Notes: generated from the sequence alone by a model not told the origin. A DNA stretch of 64,000 nucleotides from DSXH01 sp020724325 (GCA_040756515.1 JBFLYW010000017.1:10764-74763), one strand, 5' to 3'; shown: positions 9,260-18,582, numbered from the stretch's first letter. Translations and numbers: made by a program.

Positions 9260-9327
9260 GCTGTTCCATTTAAGGTTCAGCCGGCACCTTAAATACGTAC
9301 CCTTATTCATTAAATATAGGTACTCTC

Positions 9328-9561
9328 ATGAAGGAATTTATTGAATTTATTGCTAAACATCTTGTTGATAATCCCGATGGTGTTTCTCTGGATGAAGTTA
9401 CTCCGGATGAAAAAACTGTTGAGCTTACGCTAAAAGTTGGAGCTGAAGACGTTGGCAAAGTTATTGGCAAGCAAGGTAAGACTGCACAAGCTATGAGAAC
9501 TTTGCTGACTGCAATAGCAGCTAAAGAAGGAAAACGGGCAATCTTAAAAATTTTAGATTAA
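9328..9561 (+). CDS. khpA: KH-domain RNA-binding protein KhpA
   Basis: A 77-residue single KH domain (UPF0109/KhpA) with the RNA-binding GKQG loop in VGKVIGKQGKTAQAMRTLL. Its position between rpsP and rimM is the classic location of this gene. KhpA proteins bind many RNAs, often as a heterodimer with KhpB, and influence cell division and elongation in Gram-positive species. The role here is inferred from the family. Confidence 0.9.
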   Translation: MKEFIEFIAKHLVDNPDGVSLDEVTPDEKTVELTLKVGAEDVGKVIGKQGKTAQAMRTLLTAIAAKEGKRAILKILD

Positions 9562-9585
9562 TCCAGTCCCTGTTCGGATTGTTTT

Positions 9586-10104
9586 GTGGATCAATTTATT
9601 TTAATTGCTAAAATTATTGCTCTGCATGGCTCTAATGGATTTGTTATTATTTATTCTTATTCCGATTGCAGTGAGAGGTTTTACAGTCTGAAAAAGGTTT
9701 TTATTGAGTTCTTCGGTAACAAAAAAGAATTTGTAGTTGAAGAAGTTGATAAAATAAAAGATAAGTTTTTGCTGAAAATAAGAGGATTTAATACTTCCGA
9801 CGAAGCAAAAATTTTTATCGGTAAACAAATTTTTATTGATGCAAAAGATTCAGTTAAGCTGGGTGAAAATACTTTTTTTATTCACGATTTAATTGGATCT
9901 AAAGTTTATAGAGACTTAGTTCTTTTAGGTACTGTGATTGATGTTTTGGTTCTGCCCGCCAATGATGTTTATGTTGTTAGTGATAATGACAATAAAAATA
10001 TTTTAATTCCGGCGATTAAGGATTATATAAAAAAAATAGATCCGGTTAAGAAAAGAATTGATTTAGTATCCAACTGCCATCTGCTCTATGAAAATGAGAA
10101 TTGA
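9586..10104 (+). CDS. rimM: 16S rRNA processing protein RimM
   Basis: Assembly factor of the 30S subunit head that binds S19. It is 172 residues long, with an N-terminal beta-barrel (about 1-85) and a C-terminal PRC-barrel (about 92-170, FFIHDLIGSKVY, NDVYVV, LIPAIKDYIKKID). The start is GTG at 9586, with no strong Shine-Dalgarno box. The gene overlaps trmD by 17 bases, so the two are probably translationally coupled. rimM next to rpsP and trmD is conserved in most bacteria. Confidence 0.93.
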   Translation: MDQFILIAKIIALHGSNGFVIIYSYSDCSERFYSLKKVFIEFFGNKKEFVVEEVDKIKDKFLLKIRGFNTSDEAKIFIGKQIFIDAKDSVKLGENTFFIHDLIGSKVYRDLVLLGTVIDVLVLPANDVYVVSDNDNKNILIPAIKDYIKKIDPVKKRIDLVSNCHLLYENEN

Positions 10105-10774
10105 TGTAATCTCTGCGGTGCCAGACTCTCTTGTTAGTCCTCTGAATACCAGTATTATTAAGAGAGCTCAAGAGAGAAAAAAGGTTGAAATCTATGTGCA
10201 TAATTTACGGGATTATGCGCACGATAAGCATAAACAGATTGACGATAAACCCTTTGGCGGTGGTTCCGGTATGCTTCTTAAACCCGAACCTTTCTTTGAA
10301 TGTATTGATAAATTATTGACCGAAAGAAAATATGATCATGTTATTTTTCCTTCCCCGGGCGGAAAATTTTATGATCAGAAAATTGCCAACAAATTTTCTT
10401 TAGCTAAAAACATTTTGATAATTGCCGGTCATTATAAAGGTATTGACGATAGGGTTCGTCAAAAATATGCAACCGATGAAATATCAATAGGCAGATATAT
10501 TCTAACCGGTGGAGAAATTGCAGCAATAGTAATAATTGATTCTGTTGTGCGGCTTTTACCGGGCGTTCTTAATGACAGCGAATCTGCTCTTAATGATTCT
10601 CTGATGGACGGCGATGTAATAGAAGCTCCATATTTTACAAGACCGGCTCAATACTCCGGCATTAGTATCCCGGAAGTTTTGCTTTCCGGTAATGAAAAAA
10701 AAATTAAGGAATGGAAAGAAGAACAATCAAAAATTTTAACTGACAAATGGAAAAAAATAAATAAGCTGGAGTAA
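10088..10774 (+). CDS. trmD: tRNA (guanine-37-N1)-methyltransferase TrmD
   Basis: SPOUT methyltransferase, 228 residues, that uses S-adenosylmethionine to form m1G37 next to the anticodon and so prevents +1 frameshifting. The trefoil knot motifs are clear: PFGGGSGMLLKPEP, AGHYKGIDDRVRQ and EISIGRYILTGGEIAA. The C-terminal domain holds EAPYFTRPAQYSG. A second in-frame ATG lies 6 bases after the first, so the start is uncertain by two codons. It is followed 3 bases later by rplS. Confidence 0.96.
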   Translation: MKMRIDVISAVPDSLVSPLNTSIIKRAQERKKVEIYVHNLRDYAHDKHKQIDDKPFGGGSGMLLKPEPFFECIDKLLTERKYDHVIFPSPGGKFYDQKIANKFSLAKNILIIAGHYKGIDDRVRQKYATDEISIGRYILTGGEIAAIVIIDSVVRLLPGVLNDSESALNDSLMDGDVIEAPYFTRPAQYSGISIPEVLLSGNEKKIKEWKEEQSKILTDKWKKINKLE

Positions 10775-10777
10775 CAA

Positions 10778-11125
10778 ATGGACAAATTAAAAGAGATGGT
10801 AACTGATCAGATTAGATCGGACATCCCGGAATTTAAAACCGGTGATCATATTCGTGTACACGTAAGAGTAATTGAAGGCGATAAAGAAAGAATTCAACCT
10901 TATGAAGGTGATGTTATAAACATTAGAGGTGCTGGGTTGAACAAGACTTTTACGGTTAGAAAAATTGCCAGCGGTGTTGGCGTTGAAAGAATTTTTTCTT
11001 ATAACTCTCCTAAAATATCCAGAGTGGAGATTATACGCGAAGGTAAAGTTAGAAGAGCTAAACTTTTTTATTTGCGCGAACTTTCCGGTAAAGCAGCTCG
11101 AATTAAAGATAAAAGAGTAAAGTAG
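10778..11125 (+). CDS. rplS: 50S ribosomal protein L19
   Basis: Ribosomal protein of 115 residues at the 30S-50S interface. Typical L19 segments are FKTGDHIRVHVRVIEGDKER, the FTVRKIASGVGVER strand pair and KLFYLRELSGKAARIK near the end. It is the last gene of the ffh-rpsP-khpA-rimM-trmD-rplS operon. The ATG at 10778 is preceded by a weak GGAG box inside the trmD end. Confidence 0.97.
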   Translation: MDKLKEMVTDQIRSDIPEFKTGDHIRVHVRVIEGDKERIQPYEGDVINIRGAGLNKTFTVRKIASGVGVERIFSYNSPKISRVEIIREGKVRRAKLFYLRELSGKAARIKDKRVK

Positions 11126-11161
11126 GTTTCAATTCCTTTTAAGAAACCCCAAGTAACAGCA

Positions 11162-11207
11162 TAGGTGTCAACTTAATTTTAGAATTTTCTGATAAAAGTT
11201 GACCCTA
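11162..11207. repeat. Inverted repeat downstream of rplS
   Basis: Arms TAGGTGTCAACTT (11162-11174) and AAGTTGACCCTA (11196-11207) pair with one or two mismatches around a loop of about 21 bases. No U-tract follows, so it does not look like a terminator on its own. It may be a short dispersed repeat or a remnant. Confidence 0.5.
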
Positions 11208-11265
11208 TCGCTACGGTTTTTATAAACTCTATAATTACTTATCTATTTTGCAATCTTATTAAAAT

Positions 11266-11305
11266 AAAAAGGGCTTATAAGTCTATGACTTACAAAGCCC
11301 CTTTT
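11266..11305. terminator. Bidirectional intrinsic terminator between rplS and the OmpA gene
   Basis: A hairpin with outer arms AAAAGGGCTT (about 11267-11276) and AAGCCCCTTTT (11295-11305) and an inner stem TAAGT/ACTTA around a CTATG loop. The A-tract on one side and the T-tract on the other let it act for both converging transcripts, the rplS operon on + and the OmpA gene on -. Confidence 0.75.
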
Positions 11306-11339
11306 AACTCTAAAACAAGCTTCTAAGCTTTTGGCTTAG

Positions 11340-12833
11340 TTATTTCTTTTCTTTATATGTAGCTTTAATTTCAACACGCCTGTTCTTGCTTCTATTCTTC
11401 TCTTTATCGTTCGGGAATGCCGGTTTGGTTTCTCCAAATGATTCTGTTGAAATTACATTTGCATTCATTCCTTTTTTAAGAAGGTAATCTTTAACGGCAT
11501 TTACTCTCTTAGTAGAAAGTGTCATATTGTAGTCATCCGATCCTAATGAGCAAGCATGACCACTTAAAAAGAGTTTTGCATCTTCAAGCTTTGCAAATGC
11601 ATCATAAACATTATCTAAAGTTGTCTTAGCGGTTTTAGATAACTTAGAGCTGTTAAGAGCAAACCAGACCATATCAAAAGACTGTTCTTTTTCAACTACT
11701 GTTACAGGAACATCATCGCTTGGGTCTAAGGGATTGCTTCCGCGTTTTACTTCAACTCCGTCGCCTACTGTTCCGCCGTCGGTATCAACTTTTGATGGAT
11801 CTGTCTTGTGTTTTAATACTTCCTCGCCGTCGTTAAGTCCATCACCGTCAGTGTCAGCTTTCAAAGGATCTGTTTTGTACTTTAGAACTTCATCACCGTC
11901 TTTCAAACCGTCGCCGTCAGAATCAGCTTTAAGAGGATCGGTCTTAAATTTCAATATTTCTTCGCTATCGTTTAAACCATCACCATCGGTATCAGCTTTA
12001 GCAGGATTGGTTTTGTAAGTAAAAACTTCTTCTCCATCCTTTAAGCCGTCGCCGTCGCTATCAGAGTTTTTAGGATCTGTATTATACTGTTTAACTTCGG
12101 CACCGTCGTCTAAGCCGTCACCATCGGTATCAGGATTATTTGGATCAGTACCAATTTCAAGTTCTTCACGCTTGGTTAATCCGTCTTTATCTTTATCAGA
12201 ATTCATGCTTTCGCCGGTAAATGTAATACCTGCACCAATATTGAAGTAACCATCATTAAAGTCTTCTATTTTGTAGAAGTTGATATCATCGGTCATCGTA
12301 TAATTTATTCCGGCGCTTAAATCGAGAAGAACTTCATCACCCAATTTTATTTCAGTGCCAAGCCCAAAAGGAATAAGCATATTCCAGCCGTCTGGTTCAA
12401 CTGCTTTTGGTGATACAACACCTGGTTTTGTTCGAACGTTATAATTAATCAAACCGATGCCAGCATAGAAATAGGGATTCATACTTTCTAAATTGAATGG
12501 TGTTACAAGCAGCCTTGCATCAATTGGAATAATGGATGTACTGTATTGTCCGGTTCCTTTTCTCATTGTTACATAATTGAAATCATCCCCGCTCAAATTT
12601 CCGTATCCAACCCCTAATTCAGCATTTAAATCTTTTGTTAACTCGAACCTCAAGAATCCTCTAAGAAGATATGATGAAAGAGAAACTCCATTATCATCAT
12701 CAAACTCTGTAGCTGCAAGCGCTCCATTTAATTGAAACCCGCCCTTTAAGCCAAATTCTTTGAATTGTGCATTAGAATTTGTACCTAAGACAATTAAAAA
12801 CATAGAGAATAACACTACTGAAAATTTCTTCAT
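11340..12833 (-). CDS. OmpA family protein with thrombospondin type 3 repeats
   Basis: Outer membrane protein of 497 residues that should anchor the outer membrane to peptidoglycan. A signal peptide (MKKFSVVLFSMFL to NAQ) is followed by a beta-barrel domain (about 24-205) and calcium-binding TSP3 repeats of about 23 residues with the DxDGDGLxD pattern (about 215-390). A C-terminal OmpA domain ends in NRSKNRRVEI. I chose ATG 12833 over an upstream ATG at 12893 because an AGGAG box sits 5 bases before it and the signal peptide starts there. The repeats make tandem DNA repeats of about 69 bases in about 11720-12175. Confidence 0.93.
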   Translation of the reverse strand: MKKFSVVLFSMFLIVLGTNSNAQFKEFGLKGGFQLNGALAATEFDDDNGVSLSSYLLRGFLRFELTKDLNAELGVGYGNLSGDDFNYVTMRKGTGQYSTSIIPIDARLLVTPFNLESMNPYFYAGIGLINYNVRTKPGVVSPKAVEPDGWNMLIPFGLGTEIKLGDEVLLDLSAGINYTMTDDINFYKIEDFNDGYFNIGAGITFTGESMNSDKDKDGLTKREELEIGTDPNNPDTDGDGLDDGAEVKQYNTDPKNSDSDGDGLKDGEEVFTYKTNPAKADTDGDGLNDSEEILKFKTDPLKADSDGDGLKDGDEVLKYKTDPLKADTDGDGLNDGEEVLKHKTDPSKVDTDGGTVGDGVEVKRGSNPLDPSDDVPVTVVEKEQSFDMVWFALNSSKLSKTAKTTLDNVYDAFAKLEDAKLFLSGHACSLGSDDYNMTLSTKRVNAVKDYLLKKGMNANVISTESFGETKPAFPNDKEKNRSKNRRVEIKATYKEKK

Positions 12834-12949
12834 GGTACTCCTTTTGGATTTATTAGAAAAATATTTATGTGAAAAAAATAATTTATCGGACAAATGCTGG
12901 TTAAGTCACATTTTAAAATTGTTTTTTGTTGCTATAGTTCAGCACAAAA

Positions 12950-13222
12950 TTAATAATTTTTTCGCCAACTTCTCATTAAAAATCCTGTTATTATTAGGGC
13001 AATGCCAATAAGAGCCACTTTTATAAATGGTTCCGAATAGTAATAATAACCACCAATAGCAACAGGCACATTTTGCATTTCGACAGTATTGAAACCTTCT
13101 CCTCTTACAATTTCTACTTTGTAACTTAGATGCAAAAGGGCATAAGCAAGAATTACACCGCCTTGTAAAAAACAAACTATATCTACAAGGGCAAATACAA
13201 TTGCTGACATAATTTTTTTCAT
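12950..13222 (-). CDS. Small two-helix membrane protein of unknown function
   Basis: A 90-residue protein with hydrophobic segments at about residues 5-33 and 64-83 and a basic C-terminus (RSWRKNY). I do not recognise a family. A GGGAG box ends 4 bases before ATG 13222, which supports it as a real gene. It lies between a tRNA gene and the OmpA gene on the same strand. Confidence 0.6.
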   Translation of the reverse strand: MKKIMSAIVFALVDIVCFLQGGVILAYALLHLSYKVEIVRGEGFNTVEMQNVPVAIGGYYYYSEPFIKVALIGIALIITGFLMRSWRKNY

Positions 13223-13244
13223 AATGCTCCCATAAAAATAGTTG

Positions 13245-13317
13245 TACCCCGGGGAGGAATTGAACCTCCGCCCAACGGTTTAGGAAACCGCTGCTCTATC
13301 CACTGAGCTACCGGGGC
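13245..13317 (-). tRNA. tRNA-Arg (anticodon CCT)
   Basis: The 73-nt cloverleaf on the minus strand has a 7-bp acceptor stem GCCCCGG/CCGGGGT with one G-T pair. The D arm is GCTC-AGTGGATA-GAGC, the anticodon stem is GCGGT/ACCGT with loop TTCCTAA, and the T arm is GGAGG-TTCAATT-CCTCC. The anticodon CCT reads AGG. The discriminator base is A and the CCA end is not encoded. Confidence 0.95.
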
Positions 13318-13963
13318 ATTATTTGTTCGAATTTTTTAATTATTCATTAGAAATATAATTATTAGGTCAGGTCTTTCCAATACGATTAAATAAAAGAGTA
13401 AATGCTTCTATACTGTTTTAGATTTCTAATAAATTAATTGTGAGACTCTAAACAACCTTGGAAGTTATGAGGAAATAAATAACAAATCTTGACCTGCAAG
13501 GTTAAGGTTTTACGCTCGCGATAAATCGTGCTCGAAATGACAAACTATATTTTTCAGGTCTCATATATTTACTCGTTGTGAGGATTAGAACAGACTAATG
13601 GAAAAACTTAAGTAAGAATAATCATTCAAAAACTTATCAGTGTAAATCATAAAAAATCAGTTTAATCTGCGTTCCATTTTCATATGAAAGATTATTTTTG
13701 CCTAATATCTACTTAATTCTCATAACGAATATATTTTCCATTTAACTCAGTCTTCCACGTATATTTATTATTGCAGTTATTAAGGATTATGAGCAGGTTT
13801 TCTACTAAAGTCGGGTTTAAAATCCAACTGAAATATGTTCTACTCCAACACTGAAAAATCTTAAAAAAATTTTTCTGAATTAAACAAGCATCTATTAGTC
13901 CTATTTTGCTAAATTTCACAACCAAAAATTAGAGATTATGTAATTCACAAAAGGAGAAATAAT
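13318..13963. other. Non-coding stretch between tRNA-Arg and eno
   Basis: No gene is supported here. The short open frame on the minus strand at 13713-13925 has no ribosome-binding site or recognisable protein. Two pieces resemble dispersed intergenic repeats seen elsewhere: TCGAAATGACAAA (13532-13544), the reverse complement of a motif near 39.5 and 39.8 kb, and an ATCAGTTTAATCTGCGTTCC piece near 13656-13675. The eno promoter should lie in the last part, but I cannot place it confidently. Confidence 0.5.
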
Positions 13964-15259
13964 ATGACAACAATAGTTGATGTATGGGGACGCGAAATTC
14001 TAGATTCGAGAGGCAACCCAACAATAGAAGTTGAAGTTACTTTAGAAAATGGAATAGTAGGAAGAGCCGCAGTACCCAGCGGTGCATCCACAGGTGAAAA
14101 TGAAGCAGTTGAATTAAGAGACGGGGAAAAGGAGAGATATCTGGGTAAAGGTGTTAAGAAGGCGGTTGAAAACGTTAACATTAAAATTGCCGATGAGCTA
14201 ATCGATTTTGATGCAGCAGATCAGGTTGCAATTGACAATATGATGATACAACTTGATGGTACACCTACTAAAGCCGAATTAGGCGCAAATGCAATACTGG
14301 GTGTTTCGCTTGCTTGTGCTAAAGCAGCAGCAGAATCACTTGGACTTCCACTTTATCGTTACATTGGCGGAACAAGTGCAAGAACATTACCCGTACCAAT
14401 GATGAATATTCTTAACGGAGGTAAGCATGCAGACAATAATGTTGACTTCCAGGAATTCATGGTAATGCCGGTTGGTGCTCCTACATTTGCAGAAGCTCTT
14501 CGTTATGGCGTTGAAACATTTCATACTTTGAAATCTGTTCTAAAGAAAAAAGGTTACAATACTGCTGTTGGCGATGAAGGCGGTTTTGCGCCTAACCTTA
14601 AATCAAATGAAGAAGCAATAGAAGTTATTCTTGAAGCAATTGAAAAAGCCGGTTTCAAAGCCGGTAAAGATATTTTTATTGCACTCGATCCGGCTGCAAG
14701 CGAAATGTGGGATAACGAAAAGAAATCTTACTTCTTCTTTAAGTCGGATAAATCCTATATGGCTCCTGAAAAAATGGTTGATTACTGGGTTAATTGGATT
14801 AACAAGTATCCAATTATTTCACTTGAAGATGGTATGGCAGAATTCGATTGGAACGGATGGAAACTTTTAACTGATAAGGTGGGCAAAAAAATTCAGCTTG
14901 TTGGTGACGATTTGTTTGTAACTAATACAGAATATTTAGCAAAAGGAATTGAAAAAGGTGTAGCTAATTCAATCCTTATTAAGCTAAATCAAATTGGTAC
15001 ACTAACAGAAACTCTTGATGCAATAGAAATGGCTAAACGTGCCGGATATACTGCTGTTATTAGTCATCGTTCAGGTGAGACTGAAGATACTACTATTGCA
15101 GATGTATCAGTTGCAACTAATGCAGGTCAGATAAAAACCGGTTCTGCTTGCAGAACTGATCGCATTGCAAAGTATAATCAGCTATTGAGAATTGAAGAGG
15201 AGCTTGATACAACTGCAGTATTCCCTGGAATTTCTGCTATTAATTATAAAATTATGTAA
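13964..15259 (+). CDS. eno: Enolase (phosphopyruvate hydratase)
   Basis: Glycolytic enzyme of 431 residues that interconverts 2-phosphoglycerate and phosphoenolpyruvate. Visible signatures are ILDSRGNPTIEVEV at the N-terminus, GDEGGFAPN, the metal ligand region SLEDGMAEFDW, LVGDDLFVTN, the catalytic lysine segment SILIKLNQIGT and SHRSGETEDTTIAD. AGGAG precedes ATG 13964 by 8 bases. It appears to be monocistronic, followed by a strong inverted repeat. Confidence 0.98.
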   Translation: MTTIVDVWGREILDSRGNPTIEVEVTLENGIVGRAAVPSGASTGENEAVELRDGEKERYLGKGVKKAVENVNIKIADELIDFDAADQVAIDNMMIQLDGTPTKAELGANAILGVSLACAKAAAESLGLPLYRYIGGTSARTLPVPMMNILNGGKHADNNVDFQEFMVMPVGAPTFAEALRYGVETFHTLKSVLKKKGYNTAVGDEGGFAPNLKSNEEAIEVILEAIEKAGFKAGKDIFIALDPAASEMWDNEKKSYFFFKSDKSYMAPEKMVDYWVNWINKYPIISLEDGMAEFDWNGWKLLTDKVGKKIQLVGDDLFVTNTEYLAKGIEKGVANSILIKLNQIGTLTETLDAIEMAKRAGYTAVISHRSGETEDTTIADVSVATNAGQIKTGSACRTDRIAKYNQLLRIEEELDTTAVFPGISAINYKIM

Positions 15260-15279
15260 GCGAATTGAATTCTAATCTT

Positions 15280-15411
15280 GATGCTGTCTCAGAAGTATAT
15301 CTTTTTCAAGAATAGCACACGGATAATCCGCCAAAAAAACGGCGGACAAGATCGGATTTAAACAGATTAACGCTGATTTTTAAATTGGACAATTACTTCT
15401 GAGACAGCATC
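15280..15411. repeat. MITE-like element with 18-bp terminal inverted repeats
   Basis: Perfect terminal inverted repeats GATGCTGTCTCAGAAGTA (15280-15297) and its complement (15394-15411) bound a 132-bp segment with no coding capacity. Inside are a second palindrome (TCCGCC/GGCGGA, 15327-15346) and a piece resembling the dispersed repeat with an AACAGATTAACGCTGATTTTT core. A run of T follows the right end. The structure would fold into a long hairpin and may double as the eno terminator. I see no clear target-site duplication. Confidence 0.75.
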
Positions 15412-15441
15412 TTTTTTATCTCTAATTATTTTGAGGAATTT

Positions 15442-16824
15442 ATGCCAAAACAATCTTTACAATCAATTAATACGTTCATAAAGAAAAATAAAATAGAAGT
15501 GATTGACTTAAAAGCAATCGACCTAACCGGTAGATTACATCATATATCCCTTCCTATGCACGATAATTTAATGGCTAAGATAATTAAAGAAGGTATTGGA
15601 TTTGACGGATCAAGTTACGGGTTTAAGAAAGTTGAAAACAGCGATATGATTCTAATTCCCGATCTTGATACAGCTGTTATCGACCATTTTAGAGAAGCAC
15701 CTACATTAAGCTTTTATTCCAATATTGTACTCACAGATGAAAAGAGAACACGTTTTTCTCAGGATGGAAGGTCCCTTGCCAAGCAAGCAGAAAACTTACT
15801 TAAGAAAACTACAGGAACCGATCAATCCATGTGGGGACCTGAATTTGAATTCTATATTTTCTCTAAAGTAAACTACGATACCAGGACTGCAACTTCTTAC
15901 TATACAGTTGAACATGCAGAAGAATTTTATAAGAAAGCATATCATGCAGCAAATCCGTTCGATATCTATGACGATTTCCGCGACGAAGCATGCAAACTAT
16001 TAACTAAATTCGGCATCAATGTTAAGTATCATCATCACGAAGTTGGTGAAAGAGGTCAGCAGGAAATTGAGACCTATTTCTCAAATCTATTAGATACTGC
16101 AGATAATATTGTAACAGCAAAGTATGTTCTTTTTAATTTTGCCCGTCAAAAAGATTTATTTATAACATTTATGCCCAAGCCGATGTATCAGCAAGCCGGA
16201 AACGGAATGCATCTTCACCTGTTTCTAACCAAAAAAGGGAAAAATGCGTTTTATAAAAAAGGAGCTTATGGAAATTTGAATGAGACGGCTCTTTATTTTA
16301 TTGGAGGTTTATTGAAACATGCACCGGCTCTTTCTGCATTTACAAATCCAAGTACAAATTCGTATAAACGATTGGTCCCGGGTTTCGAAGCTCCTGTTGC
16401 TTTAACATACGGACAGGGTAATAGAGCATCTGCAATCAGAATTCCAAAGTATGTTTCAAATCCTGAAGAAGTACGTTTCGAATACCGTCCGCCAGATGCA
16501 ACTGCAAATCCATATTTATGTCTTTCAGCAATTCTGCTTGCCGGAATTGATGGTGTTGTTAATAAAATTGATCCGGTTAAAGAAGGATTTGGCCCTTTCG
16601 ACCGTAACTTTTTAGATGAAGAAACAAAACATAAAATACACTTGCTGCCAAGGAATTTAGCCGAAGCGCTTGATGCACTTGAAGTTGACCACGAATTCCT
16701 TAGAAGAGGGAACATCTTTACAGATGAGCTGCTGGATCAATGGGTTAAAATTAAAACCGAGGAAATCCAGGCAATTGGTACAATGCCTCATCCGTTCGAA
16801 TATAAGATGTATTTTAACTTGTAA
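15442..16824 (+). CDS. glnA: Glutamine synthetase, type I
   Basis: ATP-dependent ligase making glutamine from glutamate and ammonia, 460 residues. Key segments are GIGFDGSSYGF, WGPEFEFYIF (metal-binding glutamates), YHHHEVGERGQQEIE, QAGNGMHLHLFL and the ATP-binding region RLVPGFEAPVALTYG with NRASAIRIP. RFEYRPPDATANPYL follows. The length and the lack of an obvious NLYDLP-type adenylylation loop fit the GSI-alpha group. No ammonium transporter or PII gene is adjacent. An 8-bp inverted repeat (16837-16844 and 16865-16872) after the gene may be a weak terminator. Confidence 0.95.
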   Translation: MPKQSLQSINTFIKKNKIEVIDLKAIDLTGRLHHISLPMHDNLMAKIIKEGIGFDGSSYGFKKVENSDMILIPDLDTAVIDHFREAPTLSFYSNIVLTDEKRTRFSQDGRSLAKQAENLLKKTTGTDQSMWGPEFEFYIFSKVNYDTRTATSYYTVEHAEEFYKKAYHAANPFDIYDDFRDEACKLLTKFGINVKYHHHEVGERGQQEIETYFSNLLDTADNIVTAKYVLFNFARQKDLFITFMPKPMYQQAGNGMHLHLFLTKKGKNAFYKKGAYGNLNETALYFIGGLLKHAPALSAFTNPSTNSYKRLVPGFEAPVALTYGQGNRASAIRIPKYVSNPEEVRFEYRPPDATANPYLCLSAILLAGIDGVVNKIDPVKEGFGPFDRNFLDEETKHKIHLLPRNLAEALDALEVDHEFLRRGNIFTDELLDQWVKIKTEEIQAIGTMPHPFEYKMYFNL

Positions 16825-16905
16825 ACGATTTTGTGAAGCGGATTTTGAAAGTTTGTTTTATCATAATCCGCTCATTATATTTTCTTTCGAAAAAAGAAAT
16901 TCTAA

Positions 16906-17535
16906 ATGATTATTCGATTTCGTTTCTATTTTCTTATTACACTCAGTCTCTTTTCTTTCCTCTTAAGTAAAATCTGTGCACAAACAACTTTAACAGAAAA
17001 CTCGAAACATAAAATTGAATTCTCAATTGGATACGGCGATCAGCAATTTTACTTTCTTGGTTCAGGTGTAAAACTTAATGTTGATTATTCATACGAAATT
17101 TTATTTGCTCAATTCCAATACATGTATTCTCTTCTTAACAATAATTCTTTGGAATTAAGCCTTCTGCTGCAATCTGAATATGGAGTAACATATTATAAAC
17201 CCAGCAAAAGTATTCAGGTTGAATTGAGAAGTCATGAAATTGGTTTTAGTGCCGGTACTATTTTATCGTTCAGTATAATAAATGATTTTTTTTATGCTTA
17301 CTTACTCATTTCAGCAGGTCCTCACTATTCTAAGAAAACTCCGGATAGACAGATCTCCGGCTTTATGTTTAATAGTAACGCTAATGTTGGAATTAATATT
17401 TATATGCAGAGTAATCTGTTGTTCGATCTGCGTACCGGTTTCAGACATTTGTCGAATGCTAATTTAGAACTTCCTAATCGTGGAATTAACAATTTGATAA
17501 TAAGCATAGGATTGATATATCATTTGGGAAGTTAG
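16906..17535 (+). CDS. PagL-like lipid A 3-O-deacylase (acyloxyacyl hydrolase)
   Basis: Predicted outer membrane beta-barrel of 209 residues with a signal peptide (about 1-26, ending ICAQ). The C-terminal stretch RHLSNANLELPNRGINNLII matches the PagL catalytic motif, with H181 and S183 as the His-Ser pair. The third, acidic triad residue is not obvious: the position after GI is Asn. PagL removes the 3-O acyl chain of lipid A at the cell surface. It sits directly before two GT9 glycosyltransferases, supporting an LPS remodelling role. Catalytic competence is uncertain. Confidence 0.72.
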   Translation: MIIRFRFYFLITLSLFSFLLSKICAQTTLTENSKHKIEFSIGYGDQQFYFLGSGVKLNVDYSYEILFAQFQYMYSLLNNNSLELSLLLQSEYGVTYYKPSKSIQVELRSHEIGFSAGTILSFSIINDFFYAYLLISAGPHYSKKTPDRQISGFMFNSNANVGINIYMQSNLLFDLRTGFRHLSNANLELPNRGINNLIISIGLIYHLGS

Positions 17536-17571
17536 ATGAATTACTTAGATTCAATTTTGGATAAGTTGTAA

Positions 17572-18582
17572 TTGAAAATACTCGCGATAAATATAAAATA
17601 CCTGGGCGATCTGGTTGTTTCAACGCCGGGAATCAGATCGCTTAGCAAAGCTTATCCTGATTCCGAAGTTGTCTTATTGGTTCGAAAAGGATTTGAATCC
17701 ATATTTGAAAAAAATCCTTTCATAAAAAAAATAATTTCTTTCGATCCGGAGTTAAAAGGTAATTCCAGCGTAAAAAAATTTTTAGCAGGGCTAAGTTTTA
17801 TTATTAATCTGAGAAGAGAAAAATTTGATGTGGTAATTGTTCTCCATCCAGGTGATCGAACAGCATTCTGGGCTTGGTGCTCTGGTGCTAAGATTAGAAT
17901 TGCTCCAGCAAATCAGAGTTTTTCGTTTCTATTTAACAGGAAAATTTATGTTGAAGAAAACTCAATTAGTTATCTGGATTATTATAACAGAATAATTTCT
18001 TCTCTTGGTGTAACAATCGATTCAAACAGAACCGAAATTTTTTTACCCGGTAAAGAATTAAACTATGCAAAGAATTTTTTCAAACGGAATAATTTCGATG
18101 AAAATAATATAATTGTTGGAATTCATCCGGGGGCAAGCGAACCATCAAAAATCTGGAAAACCGAGAACTTTATTCAATTGATCAATAAACTATTGTGTAA
18201 CAATCTAATTCGAATTATTGTTTTTGAAGGTCCTCAGGATAAAAAAGCATGTTCTGTGTTGTTCAATGAATTTTCGAATAATACCAAAATTGCTTTCCTT
18301 AAAACAGATATAATGAAAGTAGCTGCAGTAATTAGCAGATGTAACTTATTTATTGTAAATGATACCGGAACTCGACATGTTTCGGTTGCTGTTGGAACTC
18401 CTGTTCTTGCTCTTATGCCGCAAGATTATGAAAAGTGCTGGAGCTTTTATACAGAAGAAACTAAACATTATATATTAACCGGAAAAAGAATTTTAGATTC
18501 TCATAATTCCAAACCATTTCTGGATGGAATTACCGCGGAAGAAGTTTACAATTATGCAGGAAAAATTTTAAAATTATGGTAA
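17572..18582 (+). CDS. Family 9 glycosyltransferase (heptosyltransferase-like)
   Basis: A 336-residue GT9 protein. The N-terminus KILAINIKYLGDLVVSTPGI is the typical acceptor-domain start. GIHPGASEPSKIW (about residues 183-195) and the later FIVNDTGTRHVSVAVGTPVLAL form the ADP-sugar site. The start is TTG 17572, chosen because the family N-terminus begins exactly there; no strong Shine-Dalgarno box is seen. It overlaps the next GT9 gene by 7 bases, so the two are coupled and probably act in sequence in LPS core assembly. Confidence 0.88.
   Translation: MKILAINIKYLGDLVVSTPGIRSLSKAYPDSEVVLLVRKGFESIFEKNPFIKKIISFDPELKGNSSVKKFLAGLSFIINLRREKFDVVIVLHPGDRTAFWAWCSGAKIRIAPANQSFSFLFNRKIYVEENSISYLDYYNRIISSLGVTIDSNRTEIFLPGKELNYAKNFFKRNNFDENNIIVGIHPGASEPSKIWKTENFIQLINKLLCNNLIRIIVFEGPQDKKACSVLFNEFSNNTKIAFLKTDIMKVAAVISRCNLFIVNDTGTRHVSVAVGTPVLALMPQDYEKCWSFYTEETKHYILTGKRILDSHNSKPFLDGITAEEVYNYAGKILKLW

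Noticed and set aside
11734..12018. Plus-strand frame rich in Ser and Pro
   Set aside because: It is antisense to the TSP3 repeats of the OmpA gene and only mirrors their repeat pattern.
13713..13925. Minus-strand 70-codon frame before eno
   Set aside because: No ribosome-binding site, no recognisable domain, unusual composition for this genome's genes.
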